Origin: Rhodanobacter sp.
GTDB taxonomy: Bacteria; Pseudomonadota; Gammaproteobacteria; Xanthomonadales; Rhodanobacteraceae
Assembly (NCBI GenBank): GCA_004298505.1
Contig: SCRO01000075.1
Span: 62,001-126,000 of the forward strand
Length of the DNA stretch: 64,000 nt
Direction of reading: 5' to 3'
The translations under genes and the position numbers were made by a program. Shown one piece after another: positions 1 to 7,848 of the stretch. The notes below the pieces were generated by a model that saw nothing but the letters and a program-made list of their open reading frames with translations, made no database searches and was not told the origin of the DNA. Each line of letters opens with the position of its first letter. The first letter of the stretch is position 1.

Positions 1-391
1 CACGCCCCTGACGGAGCTGGATGGCATCCCGCACCTGCGCCCGATACGCCCCGCGCGGGAGCGATCGGCGGCCTTGCCCTGGTAGGCGGCGCACCGGGTG
101 CGGGGTGAGGCCCTGACGTTGGAGCAAGGTGCCGGCCCACTGTCGGGAGACGTGGAGCGTTGCAGCGATCTGCGGGATGGTGAGGCCCTGCGCGTGGAGT
201 GCGGGAATGCGCTCGTCGTGGGGCGAACTCGGACCCCGGCAGACCGGGAGGGCTCGGTGCGGGGTGAGGCCTTGGCGCTTGAGCAAAGTGCGCGTCCAGC
301 CGATATCGGAGCCGAGCGCTTCCGCGATCTGCGGCGTGGTGAGGCCCTGGGCGTGGAGCTGGTGGAGGCGTGCGGGGGTTGGGGTGCTCAT
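1..391 (-). CDS. Tandem helix-turn-helix protein (C-terminus outside window)
   Basis: The protein runs off the left edge; about 130 residues are visible. Two similar units of roughly 50 residues each begin LHAQGLT, continue with PQIA and end in LxxQGLTPH, the pattern of a Hin/resolvase-type HTH. The ATG overlaps the upstream stop as ATGA, so it is translationally coupled to the gene at 388-702. Its build, repeated HTH units with a short linker, matches four other proteins in this window. DNA binding is inferred from the fold pattern; the target is unknown. Confidence 0.7.
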   Translation of the reverse strand, partial: MSTPTPARLHQLHAQGLTTPQIAEALGSDIGWTRTLLKRQGLTPHRALPVCRGPSSPHDERIPALHAQGLTIPQIAATLHVSRQWAGTLLQRQGLTPHPVRRLPGQGRRSLPRGAYRAQVRDAIQLRQGR

Positions 392-702
392 AGCCGATCC
401 TCAGGAACCTCGGATCGGTACGCCCAGTGGTAGTCGTCTGCGTTCTGCGAGACCCCGGTGGCGATTTTTATCTGGTCCCATTCCGCGGCGGTGAAGTCGT
501 GATCCCTCCCCCAAGGGGTGACCGGTGCAGGTGCCAGCGCCTGGGCGCGTTCGGCTGGTGTGAGTGTTGCAAATATCGCCAGAGCTTTCGCCTCGGCCCA
601 ACTTCCGGCCTCGCCGCGGGCTTGGGCCTCCTGCTCGTAGAACTCCTTGGGGGCGTTCACGAGAATATTGCGGACGATTTGGGCGGCGGTGTTGTTGTTC
701 AT
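388..702 (-). CDS. Hypothetical protein, 104 aa
   Basis: No family recognised. The protein is acidic and alpha-helical in character, with FYEQEAQARGEAGSWAEAKA near residue 20 and a Trp-rich C-terminal third. Its ATG is preceded by a leader ending GAGTACCGACC, the same leader type used across the element, which supports this start. It is the first gene of a two-gene operon with the tandem-HTH gene that follows. Confidence 0.65.
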   Translation of the reverse strand: MNNNTAAQIVRNILVNAPKEFYEQEAQARGEAGSWAEAKALAIFATLTPAERAQALAPAPVTPWGRDHDFTAAEWDQIKIATGVSQNADDYHWAYRSEVPEDRL

Positions 703-756
703 GGTCGGTACTCGATGCGGATAAATGCTGGCTTGGATGCAGTTTGGGAGTTTCGT

Positions 757-1170
757 TTACATAGCCCTGCGGTGCTGTATCGCTGTCTCGTCAGTCGTTG
801 TAAGGCCGGCGGACTGACGCAGAGCCACGCGCTCAGCAAGCACAAGAAGCCCCGCGTCCTGCAGGTCTTGCTCGTCGCCGATCGCCACGCCGATCGCCAA
901 AGCTTCGCTTTTCATTGCCGCCAGCGTTCGCCCGTATTTCGAGCGCGGTCCCTGGCTCGTCGCGTCAACCTCCCACCGCTCCACGACATTCCATTTGTCC
1001 GTTTTTCTCAGCCAGCTGTCGGCAGCAACAAAGTCACGCAAGCTCTCTGCCGGCACATCGATCGCTGACAGATTCACGGGTCGACCCCATTTCCCACCAG
1101 ATGCCCCGGTCTCGGTGATGACGCGGATAGTCTCGCTATTTACTAGTGTCGAAAAGATAATGTGCTTCAT
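757..1170 (-). CDS. Hypothetical protein with shared basic C-terminal tail
   Basis: A 137-residue protein with no ankyrin repeats and no recognised domain. It ends GLTTTDETAIQHRRAM, clearly related to the tails of the ankyrin proteins (for example GVTDEQEPVQRSRKM). The preceding stretch, LAERVALRQSAGL, also resembles theirs (AHRERxxLxQxxGL). So the tail is a portable module and not part of the ankyrin fold. The start is supported by the CACCACACCGAGCACCGACC leader immediately before the ATG. Confidence 0.75.
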   Translation of the reverse strand: MKHIIFSTLVNSETIRVITETGASGGKWGRPVNLSAIDVPAESLRDFVAADSWLRKTDKWNVVERWEVDATSQGPRSKYGRTLAAMKSEALAIGVAIGDEQDLQDAGLLVLAERVALRQSAGLTTTDETAIQHRRAM

Positions 1171-1204
1171 GGTCGGTGCTCGGTGTGGTGGTGTGACGTG
1201 ATCC

Positions 1205-1232
1205 AGCTTATGGAAAAGGCTGCGATGCGCAA
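1205..1232 (-). promoter_or_regulatory. Sigma70-type promoter for the 757-1170 gene
   Basis: On the minus strand: TTGCGC, 16-bp spacer, TAAGCT, ending 35 nt before the ATG. The same TTGCGC-N16-TAnnnT layout occurs before the ankyrin genes starting at 11158 and 16069. Confidence 0.55.
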
Positions 1233-1366
1233 CTGTCGGAGCGTGTTGACTCCCACACTTCCAGCTTGTGGGCCCAGAGGCCCGGACAACCGCTGTGGCT
1301 CGTGCATCTCTTCCCGCCGAACCCGCTGTGCATCGGGGCGCCGTCCCCGTCCGCTTTTGCCCCAAG

Positions 1367-1762
1367 TCACCGCTCTTGTTCTGGCTCTTGCTCGGAGACG
1401 TTCCGATCGAGCAGCAGCTCCACCGCTTGCGCCGACAACCCCAAGCCCTGACCCAGGACGGCGGACCGCCAGGTGATGGCCTCCTCAAACTCGGCCTGGG
1501 TGCGTGCACCCAGCAGCACGCCCGTGCGGCTGCTCCCCCAGTTCTCCATCAACATTTCGGCGGCGTAGGGATGCTCCGGCGATGCGTCGAGCAAATACGC
1601 CGAGGCCTTGCGCGTTCCGATGGACCGGGCGTACGCGATGATGCGCTCCACTGCGTCGGGGACGTTTACCTGCCAGGCCAAGGTGTAGTGTGGGGCGAGC
1701 TCGGCGTTGAGCGCTTCATGGCTCCGGTCCGAGACGAAGTACATATCGAACATGTTGGTCAC
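1367..1762 (-). CDS. Hypothetical protein with EQER tail
   Basis: 131 residues if the GTG that overlaps the upstream stop as GTGA is used; an ATG 9 nt further in is equally possible. No known family. It ends SEQEPEQER, the same terminal EQER found on the proteins ending at 1759, 3353 and 4140. The end of the upstream gene (GAGCAGGAGCGGTGA) supplies an AGGAG ribosome-binding site for this one, so the two genes are coupled. Confidence 0.7.
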   Translation of the reverse strand: MTNMFDMYFVSDRSHEALNAELAPHYTLAWQVNVPDAVERIIAYARSIGTRKASAYLLDASPEHPYAAEMLMENWGSSRTGVLLGARTQAEFEEAITWRSAVLGQGLGLSAQAVELLLDRNVSEQEPEQER

Positions 1763-2436
1763 CGCTCCTGCTCGTGATCCAGCTCCTGCCGCCGCTCGGC
1801 CAACAACCGTTTGGCCTCGTGCTTATCGAACTGGGTGGCCACGTCCTCGGCGGTGGATCCGCTCCAGTCGCGTTGCTCGATGTCCGCCCCGGCTCCGATC
1901 AACATCGTCATGATTTCCGTGCGCCCCCGCCGGGCTGCGTTCATCAGCGCGCTTTCACCGGATTGGTCCTGGATGTTCACCGATGCGCCCTGGTTGATCA
2001 GCAGCCCGACCACCTCGGTCTGGCCCTGCCACGCTGCACGCATCAGCGCCGTGCATCCCTGGCCGTCCTGCGCGTTGAGCGGTGCCCCGGCCCCGACGAG
2101 GAGATCCACCACGTCCTTGTGGCCGTTGTACGCGGCGACCATCAGCGCCGTGGTCCCGTCATCGATCAGTTCATGGGCGCCCGATCCTTCGTGCAGCCGA
2201 TCCCGAACCAAGGCTGCATCGCCATGACGCGCGGCTTCGAACAGGGTGGGGCGGTTGCGTCGGTCCTGGTGTTGGCCCTCGCGTCGCCCCGCTTCAAACG
2301 TCGCGGTGAGGGCATCCAGCAAGCTGGCGACGCCCACGTCGTGGAAGTCCAGCCGGTCGCTGTTCCGGGTCTCCAAGGTCTCGATCCCGAGGTACTTCTG
2401 CGCGATTGCGGTGAGCTGCTGGTGGAGGGTGGTCAT
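1759..2436 (-). CDS. Ankyrin-repeat protein with EQER tail
   Basis: 225 residues. An N-terminal helical region of about 75 residues is followed by four ankyrin repeats (TALMVAAYNGHKDVVDLLV, TALMRAAWQGQTEVVGLLI, SALMNAARRGRTEIMTMLI and a degenerate first repeat). It ends LDHEQER. Ankyrin repeats bind proteins; the partner is unknown. Its leader, with GATCCCACCACCCCA, closely matches that of the gene starting at 4003. It is co-transcribed with the following EQER-tailed gene. Confidence 0.85.
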   Translation of the reverse strand: MTTLHQQLTAIAQKYLGIETLETRNSDRLDFHDVGVASLLDALTATFEAGRREGQHQDRRNRPTLFEAARHGDAALVRDRLHEGSGAHELIDDGTTALMVAAYNGHKDVVDLLVGAGAPLNAQDGQGCTALMRAAWQGQTEVVGLLINQGASVNIQDQSGESALMNAARRGRTEIMTMLIGAGADIEQRDWSGSTAEDVATQFDKHEAKRLLAERRQELDHEQER

Positions 2437-2492
2437 GGCTGATCCTGGTGGGGTGGTGGGATCAGCATGCGCAACCCGGGGACAATATCCAG

Positions 2493-3275
2493 CTACATCG
2501 TGCGATGGCGCTGCACGGGTTCCTGGTCGTCGGTCAGGCCAGCCGCTTCCCGGAGGAGGGGCCGCTCCCGGTGGGCGGCAAGGAGGCTTCGGGTTTCGCC
2601 TGAGGTCGACTCTTCGGCGGTGCGGCCTCCGATGTCCACCAGGGTTGCATCCGCTCCGGCCTGGAGGAGGTCGCGCACTGCGTCCGTGGACCCGGTCATG
2701 GCGGCGATATGCAGGACGGTTTGCCCCACGGCGCTCTGCGCGTCGAGGACGGCGCCGGCCGCCAACAGGACACCCATCAGCTCCGACGAGTATCCGTCCC
2801 CACTCCATTCAACGGCGGCCATCATGAGCGGAACCCATTGGTCGTGATCCCGGGCATTCACGTCGGCGCCTCGAGCAATCAGGAGCTTCCCGGTCCGCAC
2901 ATCCTTACAACTGCACGCATTCATCAACGGCGTACGCCCGTTGCTGTCCGGCGCATCGAATTCTGCCCCGGCGTCCAGCAGGACAACCGCAGTTTCGTGG
3001 GCACCCTCCTGGGTCGCGAAGAACAGGGCGGTCTGGTACACCGAATCCATCGCATTGACGTCGGCGCCCCGATCAATCAGGAACCGCGCCATGTCCGCCT
3101 GGTTGTTCATGGCTGCGTGGCTCAAGGCCGCGTGGCCTTCCTCGTCCGGGGCATCCACCGGAATGCCTGACTCCAGGGCGTCGCGAACGGCGTCCAGGTC
3201 CCCGCGTTGCGCGGCTTCCATCATGTCGTTGATGGCTTCGAAATCGTCGTCGTCATCGTCGTATGGGTCGGTCAT
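2493..3275 (-). CDS. Ankyrin-repeat protein with basic tail
   Basis: 260 residues. After an acidic start (seven Asp in a row near residue 5), about six ankyrin repeats fill residues 20-225, with motifs such as ALSHAAMNNQADMARFLI and RTPLMNACSCKDVRTGKLLI. The tail is GLTDDQEPVQRHRTM. It is one of six genes with a TAGGGC box, 75 nt before the ATG, and it also has a TACACT -10 hexamer and a GAGGAACCGACC leader. No signal peptide or membrane segment, so it is cytoplasmic unless the tail directs export. Confidence 0.9.
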   Translation of the reverse strand: MTDPYDDDDDDFEAINDMMEAAQRGDLDAVRDALESGIPVDAPDEEGHAALSHAAMNNQADMARFLIDRGADVNAMDSVYQTALFFATQEGAHETAVVLLDAGAEFDAPDSNGRTPLMNACSCKDVRTGKLLIARGADVNARDHDQWVPLMMAAVEWSGDGYSSELMGVLLAAGAVLDAQSAVGQTVLHIAAMTGSTDAVRDLLQAGADATLVDIGGRTAEESTSGETRSLLAAHRERPLLREAAGLTDDQEPVQRHRTM

Positions 3276-3301
3276 GGTCGGTTCCTCGTGCTGGTGGGAC
3301 C

Positions 3302-3307
3302 AGTGTA
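3302..3307 (-). promoter_or_regulatory. -10 hexamer TACACT of the 2493-3275 gene
   Basis: Minus-strand CCTACACTG, 27 nt before the ATG. The identical hexamer precedes the genes starting at 13584, 14713 and 16069. Confidence 0.5.
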
Positions 3308-3330
3308 GGAACGAATCACCCGCTGGATAG

Positions 3331-3350
3331 GGGTCGTCGTTTTCGCCCTA
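3331..3350 (-). promoter_or_regulatory. TAGGGC box, copy 1
   Basis: TAGGGCGAAAACGACGACCC on the minus strand, first T 75 nt from the ATG of the ankyrin gene at 2493-3275. It lies directly after the stop codon of the upstream gene. One of six copies with the same orientation and spacing relative to a start codon. Confidence 0.75.
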
Positions 3351-3352
3351 TA

Positions 3353-4003
3353 TCACCGCTCCTGTTCCTGGGGAACTTCCTGCTCCGCCACCAACCCGTC
3401 GTAGTTGAGCAGGTACTGGTCCGCGCCCGCTGCAGTCAGGAAATCCACTGAATCGCGACTGCCGCAGCGTGAGGCAATGTGCAAGGCCGTATCGCCGTGC
3501 TGGTTTTGCAAATCGATCTGGGCGTGCGCCGCTAGAAGGAGGTCCATGGAGTCGACGCGGTCCATCTCGGCCGCCCACATCAATGCCGAGTCTCCGAACG
3601 CCGCACGAGCGTTGACGTGGGCCCCTCGTTCGATGAGCGTTCTCACCACCTCCACCGGGCTGTGCATCGCCGCATGCATGAGCGCTGTCATGCCCTCATG
3701 GTCCTGCGCGTCGACCAGGGCGCCGGCATCCAGCAAGGCCTGGGCGGCCGGGAGGTTGCGTGCGTACATCAACGGTGTCTGGCCGTCCTGGTCGGCCTGG
3801 TCCAGGAGGCCGCCGGCATCGATCAGCGCTTGGATGATGGGCACCCGCTCGGTTTGTGCGGCCCACATCAAGGGGGTCGTGCCGTAGTCGTCTCGATGGT
3901 TGACGTCGGCTCCAGCCGCAATCAGCTCGTTGACTTGGGCGAGTGCGCCGCCGCGGGCGGCCCAGTGCAGGGGGCTTCGGCCGTGATCGGTGGGGGAGGT
4001 CAT
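3353..4003 (-). CDS. Ankyrin-repeat protein with EQER tail
   Basis: 216 residues made almost entirely of six ankyrin repeats (SPLHWAARGGALAQVNELI at the start, then TPLMWAAQTERVPIIQALI and further copies). One repeat near residue 75 is short (TPLMYARNLPAAQALL). It ends EQEVPQEQER. The leader and upstream sequence match those of the gene starting at 2436, which suggests duplication of the whole unit. Confidence 0.88.
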   Translation of the reverse strand: MTSPTDHGRSPLHWAARGGALAQVNELIAAGADVNHRDDYGTTPLMWAAQTERVPIIQALIDAGGLLDQADQDGQTPLMYARNLPAAQALLDAGALVDAQDHEGMTALMHAAMHSPVEVVRTLIERGAHVNARAAFGDSALMWAAEMDRVDSMDLLLAAHAQIDLQNQHGDTALHIASRCGSRDSVDFLTAAGADQYLLNYDGLVAEQEVPQEQER

Positions 4004-4068
4004 GAGCTTGCCTTCTGGGGTGGTGGGATCAACATGCGCCAAGCGGGGGAGATATCCAGCGCGGCGTG

Positions 4069-4139
4069 GGGTGGTTGGGCGCGACGGCGGCCTGCTACGC
4101 GGTTGGTACCAGGGCCGAAGGGAGCTGGCTCGTGATCCA
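4069..4139. repeat. Dispersed 3' intergenic repeat (example copy)
   Basis: A GC-rich segment with GCGGCCTGCTACGCG, then CCCGAAGGG-like and GCTCxTGATCCATCA blocks, directly downstream of a minus-strand stop codon. Related copies lie near 8320-8410, 10398-10426, 13845-13920, 14950-15030, 16190-16250, 19430-19515 and 22690-22765, nearly all just 3' of minus-strand genes. Several fold into short hairpins, so they may act as terminators or mRNA-end stabilisers. Confidence 0.6.
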
Positions 4140-4478
4140 TCACCGCTCCTGCTCCTCGTCCAGGGTCTGATCGCAGCATTCGGCGACCAGCCGCTCCGTG
4201 CGGCGCTTGACCGCCCCATCGATGTCGCGCTCGCGCACGAGCATCCGCTCGACGACGTATTGGCCCAGGGGCTCGGCCACCTCGTAGACGAACACGCCGC
4301 CCAGTTCGAACTGCTTTTCGGTCGCCAGCTCATCGGCGTACCCGGCGTACCGGATCACGTCCGCGATCAGTTCCAGCTCGCCGCCCTGGTAGCGGCTGAC
4401 CAGCTCCGGGTGCTTGTCGAGGGCCTTCTGGGCGCCCATGGCCATGTAGGCGATGGTGAGGGGGTCGGGTGAGCTCAT
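4140..4478 (-). CDS. Hypothetical protein with EQER tail
   Basis: 112 residues, no family recognised, mostly helical, ending QTLDEEQER. It starts at an ATG preceded by CCGAGAACGCC, the same short leader as the 62-residue protein starting at 12998. The 130 bp to its right separates it from the divergent secreted-protein gene at 4609 and must carry both promoters. Confidence 0.65.
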   Translation of the reverse strand: MSSPDPLTIAYMAMGAQKALDKHPELVSRYQGGELELIADVIRYAGYADELATEKQFELGGVFVYEVAEPLGQYVVERMLVRERDIDGAVKRRTERLVAECCDQTLDEEQER

Positions 4479-4608
4479 GGCGTTCTCGGTGGCCGGGACC
4501 TTCGGAATACCGGAGATACGGGAAAGGTCCAACCCGGAGTTGTGAGAGCGATCACGGGACGAGGGATCGTGGGGTTGTCCTTTGTTCCTGATGTGATGGG
4601 ATGGTCCC

Positions 4609-4875
4609 ATGGTCCGATGGATGTCGTCCGCTCTCATCGCAATCGCCCTGGCGATCTGCCCGGCCGCCGCCGAGCAGATCGGGGCCAGCTTTCAGGTCCG
4701 CCTGGTCATCGTGCCGACGTGCACGGTCGTTTCGTCGGAGACAGGGCACGTGGACAGCGCGTGCCGCCATCAAGGCACCGCTCCGATAGTTCGGCCGCCC
4801 CGCGCGCCCACCCCGATCGAGCGGGAGGTCGAGGGCCTGACCGATCGCGTTCGCGTGATCGAAGTTCTGTTCTGA
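4609..4875 (+). CDS. Small secreted protein resembling the start of a spore-coat-U/pilin domain
   Basis: 88 residues. A signal peptide (hydrophobic SSALIAIALAICPAAA, cleavage after AAA) is followed by GASFQVRLVIVPTCTV, which looks like the first strands of an SCPU pilin domain, with a second Cys about 14 residues on for a disulfide. SCPU proteins are normally about twice this length, so this is a minimal or truncated form. A paralogue lies at 7198-7455. The chaperone and usher at 39.8-42.7 kb are the obvious secretion partners, but that link is inference. Confidence 0.65.
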   Translation: MVRWMSSALIAIALAICPAAAEQIGASFQVRLVIVPTCTVVSSETGHVDSACRHQGTAPIVRPPRAPTPIEREVEGLTDRVRVIEVLF

Positions 4876-4938
4876 GGAGCTGGCGGATGGGGTGGGCCCG
4901 ACCGTAGGGGTGTTTCGAGGTGTTGATCGCAGGGCCCA

Positions 4939-4957
4939 TAGGGCGAAAACGACGACC
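4939..4957 (+). promoter_or_regulatory. TAGGGC box, copy 2
   Basis: TAGGGCGAAAACGACGACC, first T 77 nt before the ATG at 5016. Followed by CCTAT and a possible -10 (GGGTAATCA). Confidence 0.75.
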
Positions 4958-4986
4958 CCTATGTTCGGAAATGTGGGTAATCAAAT

Positions 4987-5014
4987 GACGGCTCCCTCAA
5001 CAAGTGGAGCCGTC
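4987..5014 (+). promoter_or_regulatory. 5' hairpin abutting the methyltransferase start codon
   Basis: GACGGCTCC and GGAGCCGTC form a perfect 9-bp stem with a 10-nt loop that ends one base before the ATG. There is no Shine-Dalgarno sequence outside it. In the mRNA it would mask the start region, so it may control translation. Confidence 0.55.
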
Positions 5015-5015
5015 C

Positions 5016-5846
5016 ATGCATACGTCATCTTCCCCTGCGATTCGCGCACCGAACTGTGCCCCCTCTCGTTCGCGCCCAGGCGCCCGGCCTCAGCGGGCCG
5101 TGCTCTACCAGGGCAACTGCCTCGATCAATTGCCGTCGCTGGCATCCGGCTCGGTGGATCTGGTTGTGACGGATTTGCCCTACGGCACGACCGCGTGTCC
5201 TTGGGACAGCGTCATTCCGCTCGCGCAAATGTGGCAAGAGCTGAAGCGCGTGGGTGCGCCGAACTGCATGTTCGTGTTTACGGCGCAGCAGCCGTTTACC
5301 GGGGCGTTGTGGGCCTCAAATCAGAAGGACTTTTGCTACGAACTGATCTGGGAAAAGCCCAACGGCACCAATCCGTTCCAGGCCAAGGTGATGCCGATGA
5401 AGCGGCACGAGAACATCCTGGTGTTCGGGCGCGGGCGTGGTGTCTACCACCCGCAGATGGTTGAGGGGAAGCCGTATCGGTGGAACTCGCGACGCAGCGG
5501 CGGGGAAGCTGGTGGCATCGACCAGCAAGGCGCCACGCCGATCGACAACAAGGGGACGCGCTATCCCTCGTCGGTGCTTCGTTTCGCCCAGGAGCGGGGA
5601 CTGCATCCGACCCAGAAGCCGGTGGCGTTGATGGAGTGGCTGATCCGCACCTACTCCGATCCGGATGCGTGTGTCCTCGACATCACGATGGGGAGTGGCA
5701 CCACGGGCGTGGCCGCGATGAATGCACAGCGTCGCTTCGTCGGCATGGAGTTGGATCCGCGCTACTTCGCCCTGGCCGAGGAACGCATTCGTGCAGCCGA
5801 ACGGTTGGCTGGGGTCGGCGCGGGCAAGGTGGTGCGTCGGGGCTGA
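5016..5846 (+). CDS. Orphan DNA methyltransferase (N6-adenine/N4-cytosine, beta-type order)
   Basis: 276 residues. The catalytic DLPYG motif lies at about residue 53 and the S-adenosylmethionine-binding motif DITMGSGTTG at about 222, the DPPY-first order of the N6_N4_Mtase family. The C-terminal HPTQKP motif before it is also typical. No restriction enzyme is nearby, so it is probably a self-marking or regulatory methylase. The start at 5016 fits the conserved box-to-ATG distance; a GTG 12 nt upstream is the alternative. Confidence 0.88.
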   Translation: MHTSSSPAIRAPNCAPSRSRPGARPQRAVLYQGNCLDQLPSLASGSVDLVVTDLPYGTTACPWDSVIPLAQMWQELKRVGAPNCMFVFTAQQPFTGALWASNQKDFCYELIWEKPNGTNPFQAKVMPMKRHENILVFGRGRGVYHPQMVEGKPYRWNSRRSGGEAGGIDQQGATPIDNKGTRYPSSVLRFAQERGLHPTQKPVALMEWLIRTYSDPDACVLDITMGSGTTGVAAMNAQRRFVGMELDPRYFALAEERIRAAERLAGVGAGKVVRRG

Positions 5847-5868
5847 AGCGGAGGACGACGCCGGAGTG

Positions 5869-5887
5869 AGGGAGCCATCACGGCTCC
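5869..5887 (+). terminator. 3' hairpin after methyltransferase 1
   Basis: GGGAGCCATCACGGCTCCC forms a 7-bp stem just past the stop codon. A near-copy follows the second methyltransferase (about 7109-7130). No U-tract follows, so termination is possible but not clear. Confidence 0.45.
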
Positions 5888-5936
5888 CGAACTTGGGGGA
5901 TTGCCCTTCGTTCCCGGTTTGTTTGGATGGATGGGA

Positions 5937-5955
5937 TAGGGCAAAAACGACGACC
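5937..5955 (+). promoter_or_regulatory. TAGGGC box, copy 3
   Basis: TAGGGCAAAAACGACGACC, 77 nt before the ATG at 6014. A TAGCCT hexamer about 23 nt downstream of the box could be the -10. Confidence 0.75.
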
Positions 5956-6013
5956 CCTTAGTTGAGGACGCGGCTTTTTAGCCTGTCGTCTCCAACCAAG
6001 CGGGATCACGTCC

Positions 6014-7105
6014 ATGTTGTCTGCACAGAAAAAGCATCGGGGGCAGTTCTATACGACCACCAATCCGTTTTCCGGCCCCCTATTCGGAAGCTGGCTGGCG
6101 TCTATTCCGGCGGACGCTCGGGCCGGCCCCTGGCTGGAGCCGTTTGCTGGATCCAACAACCTCGTGAAGATGCTGGCCGACACCGGTCGGAGCGTGCAGT
6201 GGGATTGTTTCGATATTGCACCGGGCATCAACGCCGCTCCGGCGTTTGCGATCCAGGAGCGCGACACCCTGGCGTCGTTCCCATCCGGATACACCGTCGC
6301 CATCACCAATCCGCCGTACCTGGCTCGAAATTCGGCCACGCGTTCGGGCTTGTCGTTCCCCGATTGCGGGTTCGATGACCTATACAAGTTCGCACTGGCG
6401 ACCATGCTGGCGCACGTGGGGTATGTGTGCGCCATCGTGCCGGAAAGCTTTATCACCTCCGGCTTGTTTCACGATCGGCTGTATGGCGTGGCGTCGCTGA
6501 CCAGTCGGCTGTTCGACGACACCGAATGCCCGGTGTGCCTGGCGATGTTCGTACCCGCGTCCTGCAAGGCCGATCCCCAGGATTTCCTGGTCGACTCGGG
6601 GCGATCCTTCGTCCAGCTCACCCAGGAGCGCGATCGCATCCTGCGCTCGTTCGCGCAGGAGCCCTGGCAGTTCAACGATCCCAAGGGGGTCATCGGCCTC
6701 CATGCGGTGGATGGTCAAACGGTCCGTTCCATCCGGTTCGTGTCGGGCTCTTCCATCCCGGGCGCGTCCGTCAAGAGCACCAGCCGATCGATCACCCGAA
6801 TAGATGGTTTGCCGCGTGGCGTGTCGGTCGACGAAGTGGTTGATACGGCCAACGAGATCCTGGCGGACCTGCGCGACACCACCGCGGACGTGTTCCTGAC
6901 GGCGTTCAAGGGCCTGCGGTCGGATGGCGACTACCGCCGCCGGCTGGACTATGCCTTGGCCCGTCGGCTGCTGGATGCCAGCGTGGATCAAGTGCGTGCA
7001 CGCGCGGCCTTCCGCCAGTTGGTGCGGCGCATCGAGATCCCGTTCCCCCGGACAGTGCGGCAGGGTGCGATGGATCTGCGGTCGGCTCTGGGGTTGCCCG
7101 CGTAG
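6014..7105 (+). CDS. Orphan DNA N6-adenine methyltransferase
   Basis: 363 residues. RGQFYTT at residues 9-15 is motif X, LEPFAGSNN at 41-49 is the S-adenosylmethionine-binding motif I, and NPPY at 99-102 is the catalytic motif IV, the order of gamma-class adenine methylases. The C-terminal half would hold target recognition. No matching endonuclease is seen. It shares the TAGGGC box with the first methyltransferase and so is probably switched on together with it. Confidence 0.88.
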   Translation: MLSAQKKHRGQFYTTTNPFSGPLFGSWLASIPADARAGPWLEPFAGSNNLVKMLADTGRSVQWDCFDIAPGINAAPAFAIQERDTLASFPSGYTVAITNPPYLARNSATRSGLSFPDCGFDDLYKFALATMLAHVGYVCAIVPESFITSGLFHDRLYGVASLTSRLFDDTECPVCLAMFVPASCKADPQDFLVDSGRSFVQLTQERDRILRSFAQEPWQFNDPKGVIGLHAVDGQTVRSIRFVSGSSIPGASVKSTSRSITRIDGLPRGVSVDEVVDTANEILADLRDTTADVFLTAFKGLRSDGDYRRRLDYALARRLLDASVDQVRARAAFRQLVRRIEIPFPRTVRQGAMDLRSALGLPA

Positions 7106-7197
7106 TGAGGGAGCCATCACGACTCCCGCCGTTGGGGGATTGCCGTTCGTTCCCGGTGTGGTGGGATGGTGAGACCACACCACCAACCGACCTTCCC

Positions 7198-7455
7198 ATG
7201 AAAGCCTTGCTCGCTCTGGTCTTGTTCGCGATCTCACCCCTGGCCGTCGCCGGCACCGCCCAATCCTCGTTCGGGGTGTCGCTCCGCGTGGTCCATCGCT
7301 GCAGCGTTCAATCGACCCCCGATGGCGCCCACACGACGTGCGCGTCGAAGTACGCCCCACCGCACGTCGCAAAGGCGCCCCAGGTCGTGGCCGGTCCGGC
7401 GGCCAAGCGGTACGAGATGGTGGATGGGGAACGCCTGGCTGTCGTGGTGTTTTGA
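7198..7455 (+). CDS. Small secreted protein, paralogue of the 4609 product
   Basis: 85 residues. A signal peptide (ALLALVLFAISPLAVA) is followed by QSSFGVSLRVVHRCSV and a second Cys about 14 residues later, matching the product of 4609-4875 in layout. The rest is Pro/Ala-rich with no recognised fold. The leader CCACACCACCAACCGACC precedes the ATG closely. It is followed after 9 nt by a membrane-protein gene. Confidence 0.65.
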   Translation: MKALLALVLFAISPLAVAGTAQSSFGVSLRVVHRCSVQSTPDGAHTTCASKYAPPHVAKAPQVVAGPAAKRYEMVDGERLAVVVF

Positions 7456-7464
7456 GGAGGGCTG

Positions 7465-7824
7465 ATGAATACGACAGATCACACATCCCTCAAACTCGGC
7501 GCCGCCGTGATTGCTGCGACGATGATCGCGGCCCTGGGCGTGTTGTACGCCTTCCACCTTCATGTGGACCAGGCCCAGTGGGGCGTGGTGCTCGGCGCCG
7601 TGGTCGCCGCGTGCGAGCTCATCACCGCGCGATCCGTGCGCAGGGGCTGGGCGTTGGTGGTGCTCTCCGCGGTGCTCATGGCGTTGTGGGCCTCCTATAT
7701 GGTCGTGGTCCCGCTCCATGGATCATTCCTGGTCGTCATGGCGTGGTTCGTCCCCTATGTGGTGGTCAGTGAGCTGCTGGGGCGCGGCATCAAGAAGTGG
7801 GTGCTGGTGCGGGACGAGACGTGA
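7465..7824 (+). CDS. Small inner-membrane protein, 119 aa
   Basis: Three to four hydrophobic segments (about residues 11-32, 38-52, 62-82 and 86-105) end in a basic KKW region. No family recognised. The gene directly follows the small secreted protein and is probably co-transcribed with it, then meets the ankyrin gene at 7849 head-on. Confidence 0.65.
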   Translation: MNTTDHTSLKLGAAVIAATMIAALGVLYAFHLHVDQAQWGVVLGAVVAACELITARSVRRGWALVVLSAVLMALWASYMVVVPLHGSFLVVMAWFVPYVVVSELLGRGIKKWVLVRDET

Positions 7825-7848
7825 AAGCGGCCACCAGGGCCCATCCCT

